From positions 1 to 42,711 of the forward strand of contig CAZEIM010000024.1 of assembly GCA_964512145.1 (NCBI GenBank): DNA of 42,711 nt, written 5' to 3'. A program made the translations under genes and the position numbers. Within the stretch, counting starts at the first letter, position 1. The number at the start of each line of letters is the position of its first letter. Shown piece after piece: positions 1 to 8,228 of the stretch. The notes under the pieces are model-generated. The model ran no database searches. It was not told the origin of the DNA and saw only the letters and a program-made list of their open reading frames with translations. This DNA comes from CAYOHR01 sp964512145 (GTDB lineage: Bacteria; Bacteroidota; Bacteroidia; Flavobacteriales_G; JALEGO01).

Positions 1-10
1 TTAAAAACAA

Positions 11-27
11 TTTTTTTTTTTTTTTTT
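11..27. repeat. Homopolymer run of 17 T
   Basis: Seventeen T in a row lie just downstream of the first minus-strand gene. No stem precedes it on either strand, so I do not call it a terminator. Runs of this length are prone to length errors in sequencing. Confidence 0.8.
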
Positions 28-47
28 ATCATCTCTTAAGTATCCAA

Positions 48-869
48 TTAAAATAGTGATTCATAAACAATTCTAGGATAAACGTCTAAAATACCTCCGT
101 TGGTTGCATTAAAAATTTTTTGATTATGTTTCTCTCCAAACTTTCTCAACAAAATAAGTTGCTGCCATGTCGCCCATTGTGTAAAAAAATTTCGTCCAGA
201 AGCAATAGCCAAATCTGAAATTTTATTTTCTGCGTCATTATTTGTAATTTGAGAATGTCCATAAAATCTGAGATTATTTCTATCATTCCACCTGCAAATT
301 TGGTCTAAATCAAATCCAACTAAATAAATTTCACGAAATCCCATATATAATGCGATAATTATGCATTGGGTAATAACGGTAGGTACATTCATAATTCTTT
401 TGGTTATGTCTACTTTTGGATTTTTCAAACAAATAGCATGAAACCCAGTGTTTATATAATAAGATCGATCAGTTAATTTTGTCTTGCTATCAATAAGCCC
501 TTTTGTATTTTTACCAAAAAAGAACTGAGTACTCCTTGGAAGTGTTACTTCCATATTATTAATCCAATCAATCCAGTCCTGATCATACTCTGAAGGATGA
601 AATTTTGGGATTACAACGTGATATGTTGGATTAATAATAGAGATGTCTTTATGAGCATTAAAATGATTTTGTGTAAAAACAATTTCGTTTTTTAATAATG
701 TTAAATCATGCTTTAGAATAGAATGCCCACTCCCTAATATAAAACATCTTTTATCTTTATGAAGATTGAAAAATTGTTTATTTTTTTTTAGTTCATAATC
801 TGGAAATAAATCAAGAATACTATATGCTAAATTTACAGTATGTTTTCTTAAGAAAAAAGTTAAGTTCAT
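48..869 (-). CDS. DUF115 / GT42-like putative glycosyltransferase
   Basis: The protein has 273 residues, starts at ATG and has no signal peptide. The N-terminal part has a short strand followed by a glycine loop (CFILGSGHS, about residues 42-50) and then a D-x-x-x-L-K-N-E stretch. A second conserved block, IYLVGFDLDQ, lies about residues 180-189 and is followed by FYGHSQ. This arrangement is seen in DUF115 (MptE-like, Maf-type motility accessory) proteins and in GT42 sialyltransferase-like enzymes, which act on surface glycans using nucleotide sugars. I infer a cytoplasmic sugar transferase or nucleotide-sugar-binding protein for surface polysaccharide; the donor and acceptor cannot be read from the sequence. 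It stands alone, divergent from the next gene, with a good TAnnTTTG box 29 bp upstream of its start. A pyrophosphokinase-type MptE activity is possible but less likely in this lineage. Confidence 0.55.
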   Translation of the reverse strand: MNLTFFLRKHTVNLAYSILDLFPDYELKKNKQFFNLHKDKRCFILGSGHSILKHDLTLLKNEIVFTQNHFNAHKDISIINPTYHVVIPKFHPSEYDQDWIDWINNMEVTLPRSTQFFFGKNTKGLIDSKTKLTDRSYYINTGFHAICLKNPKVDITKRIMNVPTVITQCIIIALYMGFREIYLVGFDLDQICRWNDRNNLRFYGHSQITNNDAENKISDLAIASGRNFFTQWATWQQLILLRKFGEKHNQKIFNATNGGILDVYPRIVYESLF

Positions 870-897
870 AAAAAAATTAAACCTTAAATATTACTTG

Positions 898-905
898 CAA
901 ACATA
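898..905 (-). promoter_or_regulatory. Bacteroidota -7 box (TATGTTTG)
   Basis: On the minus strand this reads TATGTTTG, matching TAnnTTTG. A TTG for the -33 element lies at 929-931 with a 23-nt spacer, at the long end of the usual range. It would give a leader of roughly 25 nt for the gene starting at 869. Confidence 0.5.
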
Positions 906-1014
906 GAATATTTTTAAATTAAGTTTCACAATAATCTATTAATATTAATCCCATGAATGATATAAGCATTAAATCAATCTCCTCTTCTCATCTATATCTG
1001 GAATTCCAAATTAA

Positions 1015-1049
1015 AATGTGTTAAAACACATTGAAACTACTAAAGTTTC
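1015..1049. repeat. Two abutting perfect palindromes
   Basis: AATGTGTT-AA-AACACATT (1015-1032) is directly followed by GAAACT-ACTAA-AGTTTC (1033-1049). Arms are 8 and 6 bp and both are perfect. There is no T-tract after them on the plus strand, so they are not a standard terminator. They could be an operator, a small RNA fold or the remnant end of a mobile element. Confidence 0.6.
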
Positions 1050-1193
1050 TATTACACAGGAAGATATGAATAAAAAAATCAATTTGTACAAATTAGAATG
1101 TATTGTTTAAATAGACTGAAATATCTAATATCTTGTCCTAAAATAATTTTTTAACCAAACTCATTTGATTTTTTAAAAATTGTAATTTCACAT

Positions 1194-1209
1194 NNNNNNN
1201 NNNNNNNNN
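1194..1209. other. Assembly gap (16 N)
   Basis: Sixteen unresolved bases. The true gap length is unknown. Confidence 0.98.
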
Positions 1210-1250
1210 CCACGCGCACAATATTTCTACTAAAAACCCAGTTATCGGCA

Positions 1251-1258
1251 TACCTTTG
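1251..1258 (+). promoter_or_regulatory. Bacteroidota -7 box (TACCTTTG)
   Basis: TACCTTTG sits 15 bp before the TTG start at 1274. The surrounding 13 bases CATACCTTTGTAA (1249-1261) are identical to those at 4887-4899 before the ABC-F gene. No clear TTG is seen at the -33 position, which lies close to the N gap. Confidence 0.55.
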
Positions 1259-1273
1259 TAATATAATGTTTGT

Positions 1274-4200
1274 TTGTTGAATTTAAAAAAATTATATTAT
1301 TATATATGTTGGGTTTGTTGGCTCCTCCTTTTTTGTGCCAAAAATAATTATGCACAAATAAAACAACCCGGTACCTACCGGTCTTACATGTTTACCTCCA
1401 CTAATTTAACCCAAATACAAGATAGTTTGCCTATTATTCCGGGTAGCGAAAAAATAATATTACATTATACGGTATTAGATTCTACTTATTATAGCATACA
1501 ATTTGAAAAGGGTTTAATTCAATGGAATATTACACTTAATCCCACAGACACATTATGGGTCAAGTATTGGGTTTTTCCAGTTCCTTTTAATAAAGCGGTA
1601 TTTCATAAAAAGTCAATAGATTTTTTACAACCTAAAGAGTCTCTAAACCCATTTGCTTATCAATTTTACGATGAAGCTAAAAACCCTAGTTGGGGAGGAA
1701 CCACTTTAAATAAATCTGGAAGTATTTCCAGAGGTATTAGCCTAGGAAATAGCCAAGATTTATCTGTTGCTTCTAATTTAAATTTACAACTATCGGGGAA
1801 AATATCAGACGAAATAAGCATTTTAGCTGCCATTACCGATAATAACATACCTATTCAACCCGAGGGCAACACTCAGCAATTACAAGATTTTGACCAGGTT
1901 TACGTACAGTTATTTAATGCACAACATAGAGTTACGGTAGGTGATTTTCAACTGCAAGAAAAACAAAGCTATTTTATGCGATACTTTAAAAAAGTACAGG
2001 GCATTTCATACCAAGGCGCTGTTGCTTCTAACCAAAACAAAGGTTTTATACAAACTCGATTAAGTGGCGCAGCATCTAGGGGTAAATTTGCCCGCCAAAC
2101 ATTAAATCAACAAGAAGGTAACCAAGGCCCCTACAGACTTTTTGGTGCTGAAAACGAGTTGTTTATTATTGTTTTATCGGGTACTGAGCGCGTATTTATC
2201 GATGGAGAGGTTTTAACCCGAGGCCAAGAAAATGACTACGTTATTGACTATAATACCGCTGAAATTACATTTACGACTAAACGATTAATTACTAAAGATC
2301 GCAGAATTATTGTAGAATTTCAGTATGCCGATAGAAACTACGTTCGAACGTTGGCCGACTTTTCGATACAATATACTCAAAAAAATCATCGAATATATAT
2401 GAAATATTATACCGAACAAGACCTTAAAAATCAGCCTATTAGCAGCGACTTAAACGATGAAAAAAAACTCTTTTTAAGTACAGTTGGTGATAATTTACAA
2501 AGCGCTCTTTATCCTTCGGCAGATACCGCCAGCTTTAGCAACAACAGAATACTTTATAAAAAATCCGATACCTTGGGCTATCAAGGGGTGTTTGTGTATT
2601 CAACCGATTCCTCCACTTCTTTGTATCAAGTATCCTTTAGCTTAGTAGGCTCGGGAAACGGTGATTATATTCAGGCACAAAGCTCGGCTAACGGGCGTGT
2701 TTTTGCATGGGTTGCCCCAGATACCATAAACGGAATTATCATTAAAAAAGGGGATTATGTTCCTCTACAACTCTTAATTACCCCTAAAAAACGACAAATG
2801 ATATCTTTTGGTTACGCTTACCAACATAAAAACAATGAATTTTTTATTGAAGGCGCATCCAGTAATAATGATTTAAATACTTTTTCTGAATTAAACAATG
2901 GCGACAATCGTTCTGTTGCCCTTAAGCTAAACAATGTGTATACAAGTGATGAAAATGATAGGGGTTATTTTATTAAACAAAATGTTCAATATGAGTTTAT
3001 TAACCGGAATTTTAAAGAAATTGAGTGGTTTAGAAATGCAGAGTTTTTAAGGGACTGGAATTTATCAGGTATTATATTGCAAAACAACCAACATATACCT
3101 CAAGCAGGCATTGGAATTTATCAAAAAAAATGGGGAAAAATAATCGATTATCAATTAAACACCTATATTACAGACCATCAAGAATTGCAGGCATTTAAGC
3201 ATGACTTATCTTCTGTGTTTACAACCAATAAACTTCAGGTTCAATCCATTTCTTCTTGGCTAAGTTCTGCATACGACACTGTAAACTCCAGTTTTATTAG
3301 AAACAAATCAACCATACAATACAAACTAAAACCAATATTTATAGGTTTTAAGGACGATATTGAATTTAACCAATATTTTAATTCTAATAATCGAAGCCAT
3401 TTATATGCTAATTCTTATCAATTTATAGAATGGGAAGTGTTTATAAAAGAACCTGACTCTGCTAAAAATCATTTTATGCTAAGCTATTTGGAGCGCAGAG
3501 ATAAAATAGTTTCTGACTCTTTACTTACTCCTTTTACCTTTGCCAGGCATTACAATGCCGATTACGACTTGTTAAAAGAAAAAAACATTACGATTAAAGG
3601 TCGATCTACATACCGAAATTTAAGAATTGTAAACCCTGAATTAAACCCATTAATTCGTCCAGAACAAACCATATTAAACAGGATTGAGTATTCTTTTAAT
3701 CTTTGGAAAAATTCGCTTCAATGGGCATCGTATTACGAGTTGGGGTCTGGCTTAGAGGCCAGAAGGGTGTATTCTTACATTGAGGTGCTACCCGGACAAG
3801 GAGCTTATACGTGGATCGATTATAATAAAAATGGAATTAAAGAGTTAAATGAATTTGAAATAGCAGCATTTAAAGACCAAGCAAATTATATCAAAATTTT
3901 TACCCCTACAACCGATTATATTCAAACAAAAAACAATCAATTCAGCCAATCTGTTTTTTTTCGACCCGAAAAATATTTTAAAAAGAAAAAAGGTATTGTA
4001 TCGGTAATACGTATATTTTCTAATCAATTTTCGTATAAAATAGACTGGAAAACTCTTAATAAAAGTATATTAGAAAATTTTAATCCCTTTGTTATTAACC
4101 CACAAGACACCATGCTTATTGGTATAAATAAAATTGTGCGAAACTCGTTGTTTTTAAATAGAACCGACCCAGTAAAAGGATTAACTATAAACTACCAAAG

Positions 4201-4789
4201 TACAGCAAATAAACTATTTTCAAACAACGGATTTGAATATCGAGACCAGTACTTTTGGGAAGGTATTGGGCGTTTAAATATTAAAATAAAATATCTTATC
4301 GAAATACGAGCCTTACATGGATATAAAAAAAGTAACAATGAGTTTTTTAACACTCGAAACTTTAATGTAGAAATAAATGAATATGAGCCACGAATTATTA
4401 CACAATGGAATAATTATATCAGAACGGTACTTTCCTATAAAAATACGTTTAAGCAAAATGAAATTACATTTGGAGGAGAAAAAAGCACCCAACATACCCT
4501 TCGTATTGAAAACCGTTGGAGTATAGCGGGTAAAACAAATCTTGAAACTCAATTCAGTTATATACTTATTAATTACAAGCTCCCAACCGATGAAAATCCG
4601 AACTTAAATTCTGCCATCGCATTTGAAATGTTAGAGGGTTTACAACAAGGAAAAAACCTAACTTGGAATATTGGTTTAATGAAAACCTTAAAAAACAATG
4701 TTCAGTTAACCATACAGTATAATGGCAGAACATCAGAAAATAGTAAAACTATACACGTTGGCTCTGCCGAAGTAAGAGCCTTCTTTTAG
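1274..4789 (+). CDS. Large predicted outer-membrane beta-barrel protein, SprA-like segments
   Basis: The protein has 1171 residues. It opens with a basic, hydrophobic signal peptide ending near NNYAQ (about residue 28). The first ~130 residues look like a periplasmic domain, followed by SGSISRGISLGNSQ and a segment LNLQLSGKISDEISILAAI (about 169-187) that resembles the barrel-entry strands of SprA/Sov, the T9SS translocon. A plug-like motif FIDGEVLTRG..DYVIDY lies about 308-326. The remainder is alternating aromatic and polar strands, as in a large barrel, ending in AEVRAFF. It is half the length of SprA (about 2400 residues), so it is not SprA itself; similar proteins of unknown function are widespread in Bacteroidota. 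The start is TTG at 1274, because the nearest ATG (1266) is out of frame and gives only four codons. It has its own -7 box at 1251. I infer an outer-membrane location; substrate or partner unknown. Confidence 0.6.
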   Translation: MLNLKKLYYYICWVCWLLLFCAKNNYAQIKQPGTYRSYMFTSTNLTQIQDSLPIIPGSEKIILHYTVLDSTYYSIQFEKGLIQWNITLNPTDTLWVKYWVFPVPFNKAVFHKKSIDFLQPKESLNPFAYQFYDEAKNPSWGGTTLNKSGSISRGISLGNSQDLSVASNLNLQLSGKISDEISILAAITDNNIPIQPEGNTQQLQDFDQVYVQLFNAQHRVTVGDFQLQEKQSYFMRYFKKVQGISYQGAVASNQNKGFIQTRLSGAASRGKFARQTLNQQEGNQGPYRLFGAENELFIIVLSGTERVFIDGEVLTRGQENDYVIDYNTAEITFTTKRLITKDRRIIVEFQYADRNYVRTLADFSIQYTQKNHRIYMKYYTEQDLKNQPISSDLNDEKKLFLSTVGDNLQSALYPSADTASFSNNRILYKKSDTLGYQGVFVYSTDSSTSLYQVSFSLVGSGNGDYIQAQSSANGRVFAWVAPDTINGIIIKKGDYVPLQLLITPKKRQMISFGYAYQHKNNEFFIEGASSNNDLNTFSELNNGDNRSVALKLNNVYTSDENDRGYFIKQNVQYEFINRNFKEIEWFRNAEFLRDWNLSGIILQNNQHIPQAGIGIYQKKWGKIIDYQLNTYITDHQELQAFKHDLSSVFTTNKLQVQSISSWLSSAYDTVNSSFIRNKSTIQYKLKPIFIGFKDDIEFNQYFNSNNRSHLYANSYQFIEWEVFIKEPDSAKNHFMLSYLERRDKIVSDSLLTPFTFARHYNADYDLLKEKNITIKGRSTYRNLRIVNPELNPLIRPEQTILNRIEYSFNLWKNSLQWASYYELGSGLEARRVYSYIEVLPGQGAYTWIDYNKNGIKELNEFEIAAFKDQANYIKIFTPTTDYIQTKNNQFSQSVFFRPEKYFKKKKGIVSVIRIFSNQFSYKIDWKTLNKSILENFNPFVINPQDTMLIGINKIVRNSLFLNRTDPVKGLTINYQSTANKLFSNNGFEYRDQYFWEGIGRLNIKIKYLIEIRALHGYKKSNNEFFNTRNFNVEINEYEPRIITQWNNYIRTVLSYKNTFKQNEITFGGEKSTQHTLRIENRWSIAGKTNLETQFSYILINYKLPTDENPNLNSAIAFEMLEGLQQGKNLTWNIGLMKTLKNNVQLTIQYNGRTSENSKTIHVGSAEVRAFF

Positions 4790-4865
4790 TAAACTTTTAT
4801 AGATGCATCAACATTTAATAATTTGAAAATACTACAGTAAATTCATATTCCTTACAAATACATTA

Positions 4866-4896
4866 TTGCGATTAACCTATTCATTACATACCTTTG
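4866..4896 (+). promoter_or_regulatory. Promoter TTG-N20-TACCTTTG
   Basis: A -33 TTG (4866-4868), a 20-nt spacer and a -7 TACCTTTG (4889-4896). This is one of the two best promoters in the window. The box ends 12 nt before the GTG start at 4909, so the 5' leader must be only a few nucleotides long. Confidence 0.65.
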
Positions 4897-4908
4897 TAAA
4901 AAAACATC

Positions 4909-6537
4909 GTGTTATCAGTATCTAATCTATCTCTTCGTTTTGGAAAACGAATATTGTTTGATGAGGTAAATATTAAGTTTACAAAAGGAAATTGTTATGG
5001 AATTATTGGAGCAAACGGAGCGGGTAAGTCTACCTTTTTAAAAATTCTTTCGGGAGAAATAGAGTCAACCACCGGCAATTTAGATTTAGAGCCGGGAGCG
5101 CGTATGAGTGTTCTAAAACAGAACCATTTCGAATTTGATGCTTACCCTGTATTACAAACTGTAATTATGGGAAATAAAAAGCTTTGGGATATCTTGCAAG
5201 CAAAAGAAGCCATATACTCTAAAGCTGATTTTTCAGAAGAAGACGGAATTAAAGCTGCGGAGCTAGAAGAAAAATTTGCTGAAATGGACGGTTGGAATGC
5301 AGAGAGTGACGCAGCCAACATTTTAAGTGATTTAGGAATTCACGAAAAATTGCACCAACAACTTATGAGTGAGTTAAGCGGTAAAGAGAAGGTAAGAGTT
5401 TTACTTGCTCAGGCACTGTTTGGAAATCCAGATATTTTATTGTTAGATGAGCCCACCAACGACTTAGATATTGAAACGGTAACTTGGCTCGAAAATTTTT
5501 TAGCCGATTTTGAAAATACTGTAATTGTAGTTTCGCACGACCGTCACTTTTTAGATAGTGTGTGTACACATATTGTAGATATTGACTTTGGAAAAATTAA
5601 ACTGTTTACCGGCAATTATACGTTTTGGTATGAATCGAGCCAATTAGCATTAAAACAACGTGCTGATCAAAACAAAAAAATAGAAGACAAAAGAAAGGAG
5701 TTACAAGAATTTATTGAAAGGTTTAGTGCCAATGCCTCCAAGTCGAAACAAGCAACCAGTCGTAAAAAATTACTTGAAAAATTAGTGATTGACGATATTC
5801 AACCTTCAAACAGAAAGTACCCCGGAATAATTTTTAAAGCTGAAAGAGATTGTGGGGACCAAATTTTACGCATTGATAATCTTGAGCAAGTTTCTCCGGA
5901 AGGAATGGTTTATTTTTCAAATATTAGCTTTGTATTAGATAAAGGAGACAAAGTAGCGGTTTTATCCAAAGACCCCTTAGCGATTACGTCATTTTTTGAA
6001 ATTATCACCGGTCATGAAACCCAAAAAAAAGGAACATATACTTGGGGGCAAACGATTACTACCTCATATTTACCGAATGATAACGCCTCATTTTTCAGTT
6101 CTTCCGATAATTTAATTGACTGGCTTCGGCAATTTTCAGAAGATAAATCGGAATTATACATTCGCGGTTTTTTAGGTAAAATGCTGTTTTCGGGAGAAGA
6201 AGTACTTAAAAAAAGTAGTGTGTTATCGGGTGGCGAAAAAGTGCGTTGCATGATCGCTAAAATGATGTTAACCAATGCCAATTGTTTAATTTTAGATGAG
6301 CCAACAAATCATTTAGACCTTGAGTCGATTACAGCATTTAACAATGCATTAAAAGACTGGAAGCATGTTGCTCTATTTACATCGCACGACCACGAATTTA
6401 CTCAAACCATAGCAAACAGAATCATAGAAATTACACCCAGTGGCGTAATTGACAAACGCATGACATTTGACGAATATATTTACAGCGATAAAATTAAAGC
6501 TCAAAGACAAGAAATGTATCAAATTCCTGTAGTGTAA
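4909..6537 (+). CDS. ABC-F family ATPase, YbiT/YkpA type
   Basis: The protein has 542 residues and two ABC domains joined by a charged linker (about 240-290), with no membrane segments, which is the ABC-F layout. ABC-F proteins act on ribosomes, usually to rescue or tune translation. Domain 1 has Walker A GANGAGKS (34-41), an altered signature LSGKEKVR (about 155-162) and Walker B ILLLDEPTNDLD (about 174-185). Domain 2 has a good signature LSGGEKVR (about 439) and Walker B CLILDEPTNHLD (about 459), but the Walker A position reads VLSKDPLAITSF with no GxxGxGK, so ATP site 2 is altered. I recall the same change in other Bacteroidota members, so this is likely lineage-typical and not a mutation. 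The GTG start at 4909 is supported by family conservation from MLSVSNLS onward. It converges on the next gene with a 3-bp gap. Confidence 0.88.
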   Translation: MLSVSNLSLRFGKRILFDEVNIKFTKGNCYGIIGANGAGKSTFLKILSGEIESTTGNLDLEPGARMSVLKQNHFEFDAYPVLQTVIMGNKKLWDILQAKEAIYSKADFSEEDGIKAAELEEKFAEMDGWNAESDAANILSDLGIHEKLHQQLMSELSGKEKVRVLLAQALFGNPDILLLDEPTNDLDIETVTWLENFLADFENTVIVVSHDRHFLDSVCTHIVDIDFGKIKLFTGNYTFWYESSQLALKQRADQNKKIEDKRKELQEFIERFSANASKSKQATSRKKLLEKLVIDDIQPSNRKYPGIIFKAERDCGDQILRIDNLEQVSPEGMVYFSNISFVLDKGDKVAVLSKDPLAITSFFEIITGHETQKKGTYTWGQTITTSYLPNDNASFFSSSDNLIDWLRQFSEDKSELYIRGFLGKMLFSGEEVLKKSSVLSGGEKVRCMIAKMMLTNANCLILDEPTNHLDLESITAFNNALKDWKHVALFTSHDHEFTQTIANRIIEITPSGVIDKRMTFDEYIYSDKIKAQRQEMYQIPVV

Positions 6538-6540
6538 ATT

Positions 6541-7119
6541 CTATTTATCAAAACAATAGGCTAATATTATATCATCTATGATTTGGTAATGCACTTGGAT
6601 ATTTTTATAAAGCTCTCCTTTATGTATTTGCACTTTAACCGTTTGAGGATTATTTAGTATTTCTATAATTCGAATGTTTTTAATGAAGTTTAATTTTTCT
6701 TCCGAAAAACATTTATACACAGCCTCTTTTGTAGCCCAACAAAGTGTATACAATTCATGTATTGATAGAATATTCGTTTTCTTTTGAATATCCTCATGTT
6801 CTTGTAACGATAAAAATTTAATGTTGACTTTTTTTGCTTTATGTGAAATATATTCAATATCTATGCCTGTTTTATATTGTGTTGAATGCAAAACCGCAAT
6901 AAAATTTTTTGTGTGTGAAACCGATATAAATCCTTCATTGTTTTTTAGTTTGGGCGCTCCATGTTCATCTTTATAATATACATCAGATGCATTATTTATG
7001 AATATCTTGTTTTCTAAAATGTATAACACAGCTTGTGGGTTGTTTTTAAGCGTTTCATGGCTTTTATAAACCGCCAACTTAAAATGAATTAAATCATCAA
7101 TATGTAAAACAGAAACCAA
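6541..7119 (-). CDS. 4'-phosphopantetheinyl transferase superfamily protein
   Basis: The protein has 192 residues and transfers phosphopantetheine from CoA to a serine of a carrier protein. The family motifs are present in order: SVSHT (66-70, CoA-binding), GIDIE (85-89, Mg2+-binding Asp and Glu) and WATKEAVYK (128-136, with the Glu and Lys of the active site). The length fits a compact Sfp-like enzyme. No carrier protein or polyketide/peptide synthase gene is nearby, so the carrier may be the fatty-acid ACP. The start is TTG at 7119; an in-frame TAA lies immediately upstream (7120-7122), which excludes any longer form, and no early ATG exists. Holo-ACP synthase of AcpS type is excluded by the motif order. 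Confidence 0.85.
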   Translation of the reverse strand: MVSVLHIDDLIHFKLAVYKSHETLKNNPQAVLYILENKIFINNASDVYYKDEHGAPKLKNNEGFISVSHTKNFIAVLHSTQYKTGIDIEYISHKAKKVNIKFLSLQEHEDIQKKTNILSIHELYTLCWATKEAVYKCFSEEKLNFIKNIRIIEILNNPQTVKVQIHKGELYKNIQVHYQIIDDIILAYCFDK

Positions 7120-7148
7120 TTAAAATAACAATTCTATTAAAAAAAAAT

Positions 7149-7156
7149 TAAATTTG
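7149..7156 (+). promoter_or_regulatory. Bacteroidota -7 box (TAAATTTG)
   Basis: TAAATTTG lies 14 bp before the ATG at 7171. No TTG is visible at the expected -33 distance. Confidence 0.4.
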
Positions 7157-7170
7157 TATAAAACAGGTAC

Positions 7171-8193
7171 ATGCGCATTTTATTAAATTCAAAAATACTA
7201 TTAACCATTACATTATCTTTATTAGTTTATGCATTTTCGGCTCAAGATTTATTTTATGTTATAAAAAAAGATAAGTATTATGGGTATATAGACAGAATGG
7301 GACGAACGTTAATTGAACCTTCTTTTGATTATGCGTATAATTTTTCAGATGGGTTAGCTAGGGTACGAAAAGGAGATAAAATTGGTTTCATTAATACGGC
7401 AGGTAAATTTATTATTGAACCCATGTACGAAAAAGCATATGATTTTACTGAAAATATTGCCGTAGTTAAAAAAGATAGTAAATGGCATTATGTAGATAAA
7501 ACAGGCAAAATACTTTTCAGTCCTGAATGTGAGTACGCCTACCCTTTTTCTGAAGGTTTAGCGCGATTACAAATTAAATATGATTATTTTGTTTTTATAG
7601 ATAAAACCGGCAAAAAAATTATTGAAATGAAAGATGCCGGAGTATATGATTTTAGCGAAGGTTTAGCTCGGTTTACAAGAAATAATAAATGGGGATATAT
7701 CGGTAAAGATGGGCAAATTTTAATTCAGGCACTTTACGAAGATGCTTTTGATTTTAAGGAAGGTTTGGCAAATGTAAAATATTCTTCTGGTCCTGATGGA
7801 AAATGGGGTTACATAAACAAAGATGGAAAAGAAGCAATACCGGCCTCATTCGATAAGGCTTTCTACTTTAATGATGGTTTAGCTCTTGTGCGAATTGGAG
7901 ACTCTAAATCAGGTAAGTATGGATATATCGATAAAAAAGGTGGTTTAGTAGTTCCCGCACAATACGATGGAGCATTTCATTTTTCTAATGGTTTAGCAAA
8001 TGTTGGTTCTTACCAAGGGCGCGATATTAAATGGGGATATATTGATAAAACTGGTGCTGTTGTAATAGCCAGACAATTTGATTATCCTTCGGATTTTTCG
8101 AATGACTTGTGTAAAGTAAGAATTGGAAGCTACCCGGCAGGTACAGAAGGTTATATCAATAAAAAAGGCGAATATATTTGGAAAAGTAAGTGA
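7171..8193 (+). CDS. Exported WG-repeat protein
   Basis: The protein has 340 residues: a signal peptide ending near FSAQ (about residue 24) followed almost entirely by WG (KWG) repeats. I count eight full repeats of 33-38 residues plus a ninth partial one. Each has the pattern (W/Y)GYIDKxG, a Leu/Ile-Pro stretch, then FDxAxxFSxGLAxVR. WG repeats fold into small beta structures and are found in periplasmic or surface proteins, sometimes peptidoglycan-linked; no enzymatic activity is known for the repeat itself. It is a single gene with its own -7 box at 7149 and ends facing the CDF transporter gene. Its role is unknown. Confidence 0.85.
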   Translation: MRILLNSKILLTITLSLLVYAFSAQDLFYVIKKDKYYGYIDRMGRTLIEPSFDYAYNFSDGLARVRKGDKIGFINTAGKFIIEPMYEKAYDFTENIAVVKKDSKWHYVDKTGKILFSPECEYAYPFSEGLARLQIKYDYFVFIDKTGKKIIEMKDAGVYDFSEGLARFTRNNKWGYIGKDGQILIQALYEDAFDFKEGLANVKYSSGPDGKWGYINKDGKEAIPASFDKAFYFNDGLALVRIGDSKSGKYGYIDKKGGLVVPAQYDGAFHFSNGLANVGSYQGRDIKWGYIDKTGAVVIARQFDYPSDFSNDLCKVRIGSYPAGTEGYINKKGEYIWKSK

Positions 8194-8228
8194 TATTTAA
8201 TTACACCTTAACGTTAGTTAAAAGTCAC

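Larger units (their letters stand above)
870..1273. other. Gene-poor intergenic stretch with assembly gap
   Basis: About 400 bp of AT-rich DNA between divergent genes. It holds a minus-strand promoter (898-905), two abutting palindromes (1015-1049), a 14-codon open frame at 1066-1110 preceded by an AGGA, a 16-base N gap (1194-1209) and a plus-strand -7 box (1251-1258). The short frame (MNKKINLYKLECIV) matches nothing I recognise and I do not call it a gene. Because of the gap, a small gene could be missing here. Confidence 0.6.

Noticed and set aside
1066..1110. A 14-codon open frame with an AGGA upstream
   Set aside because: Too short, no family resemblance, and strong Shine-Dalgarno use is unusual in this phylum; may be chance.
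8194..8228. TTAAC-GTTA-GTTAA as a terminator between convergent genes
   Set aside because: The stem is only 5 bp, AT-rich and without a clear T-tract; not strong enough to call.
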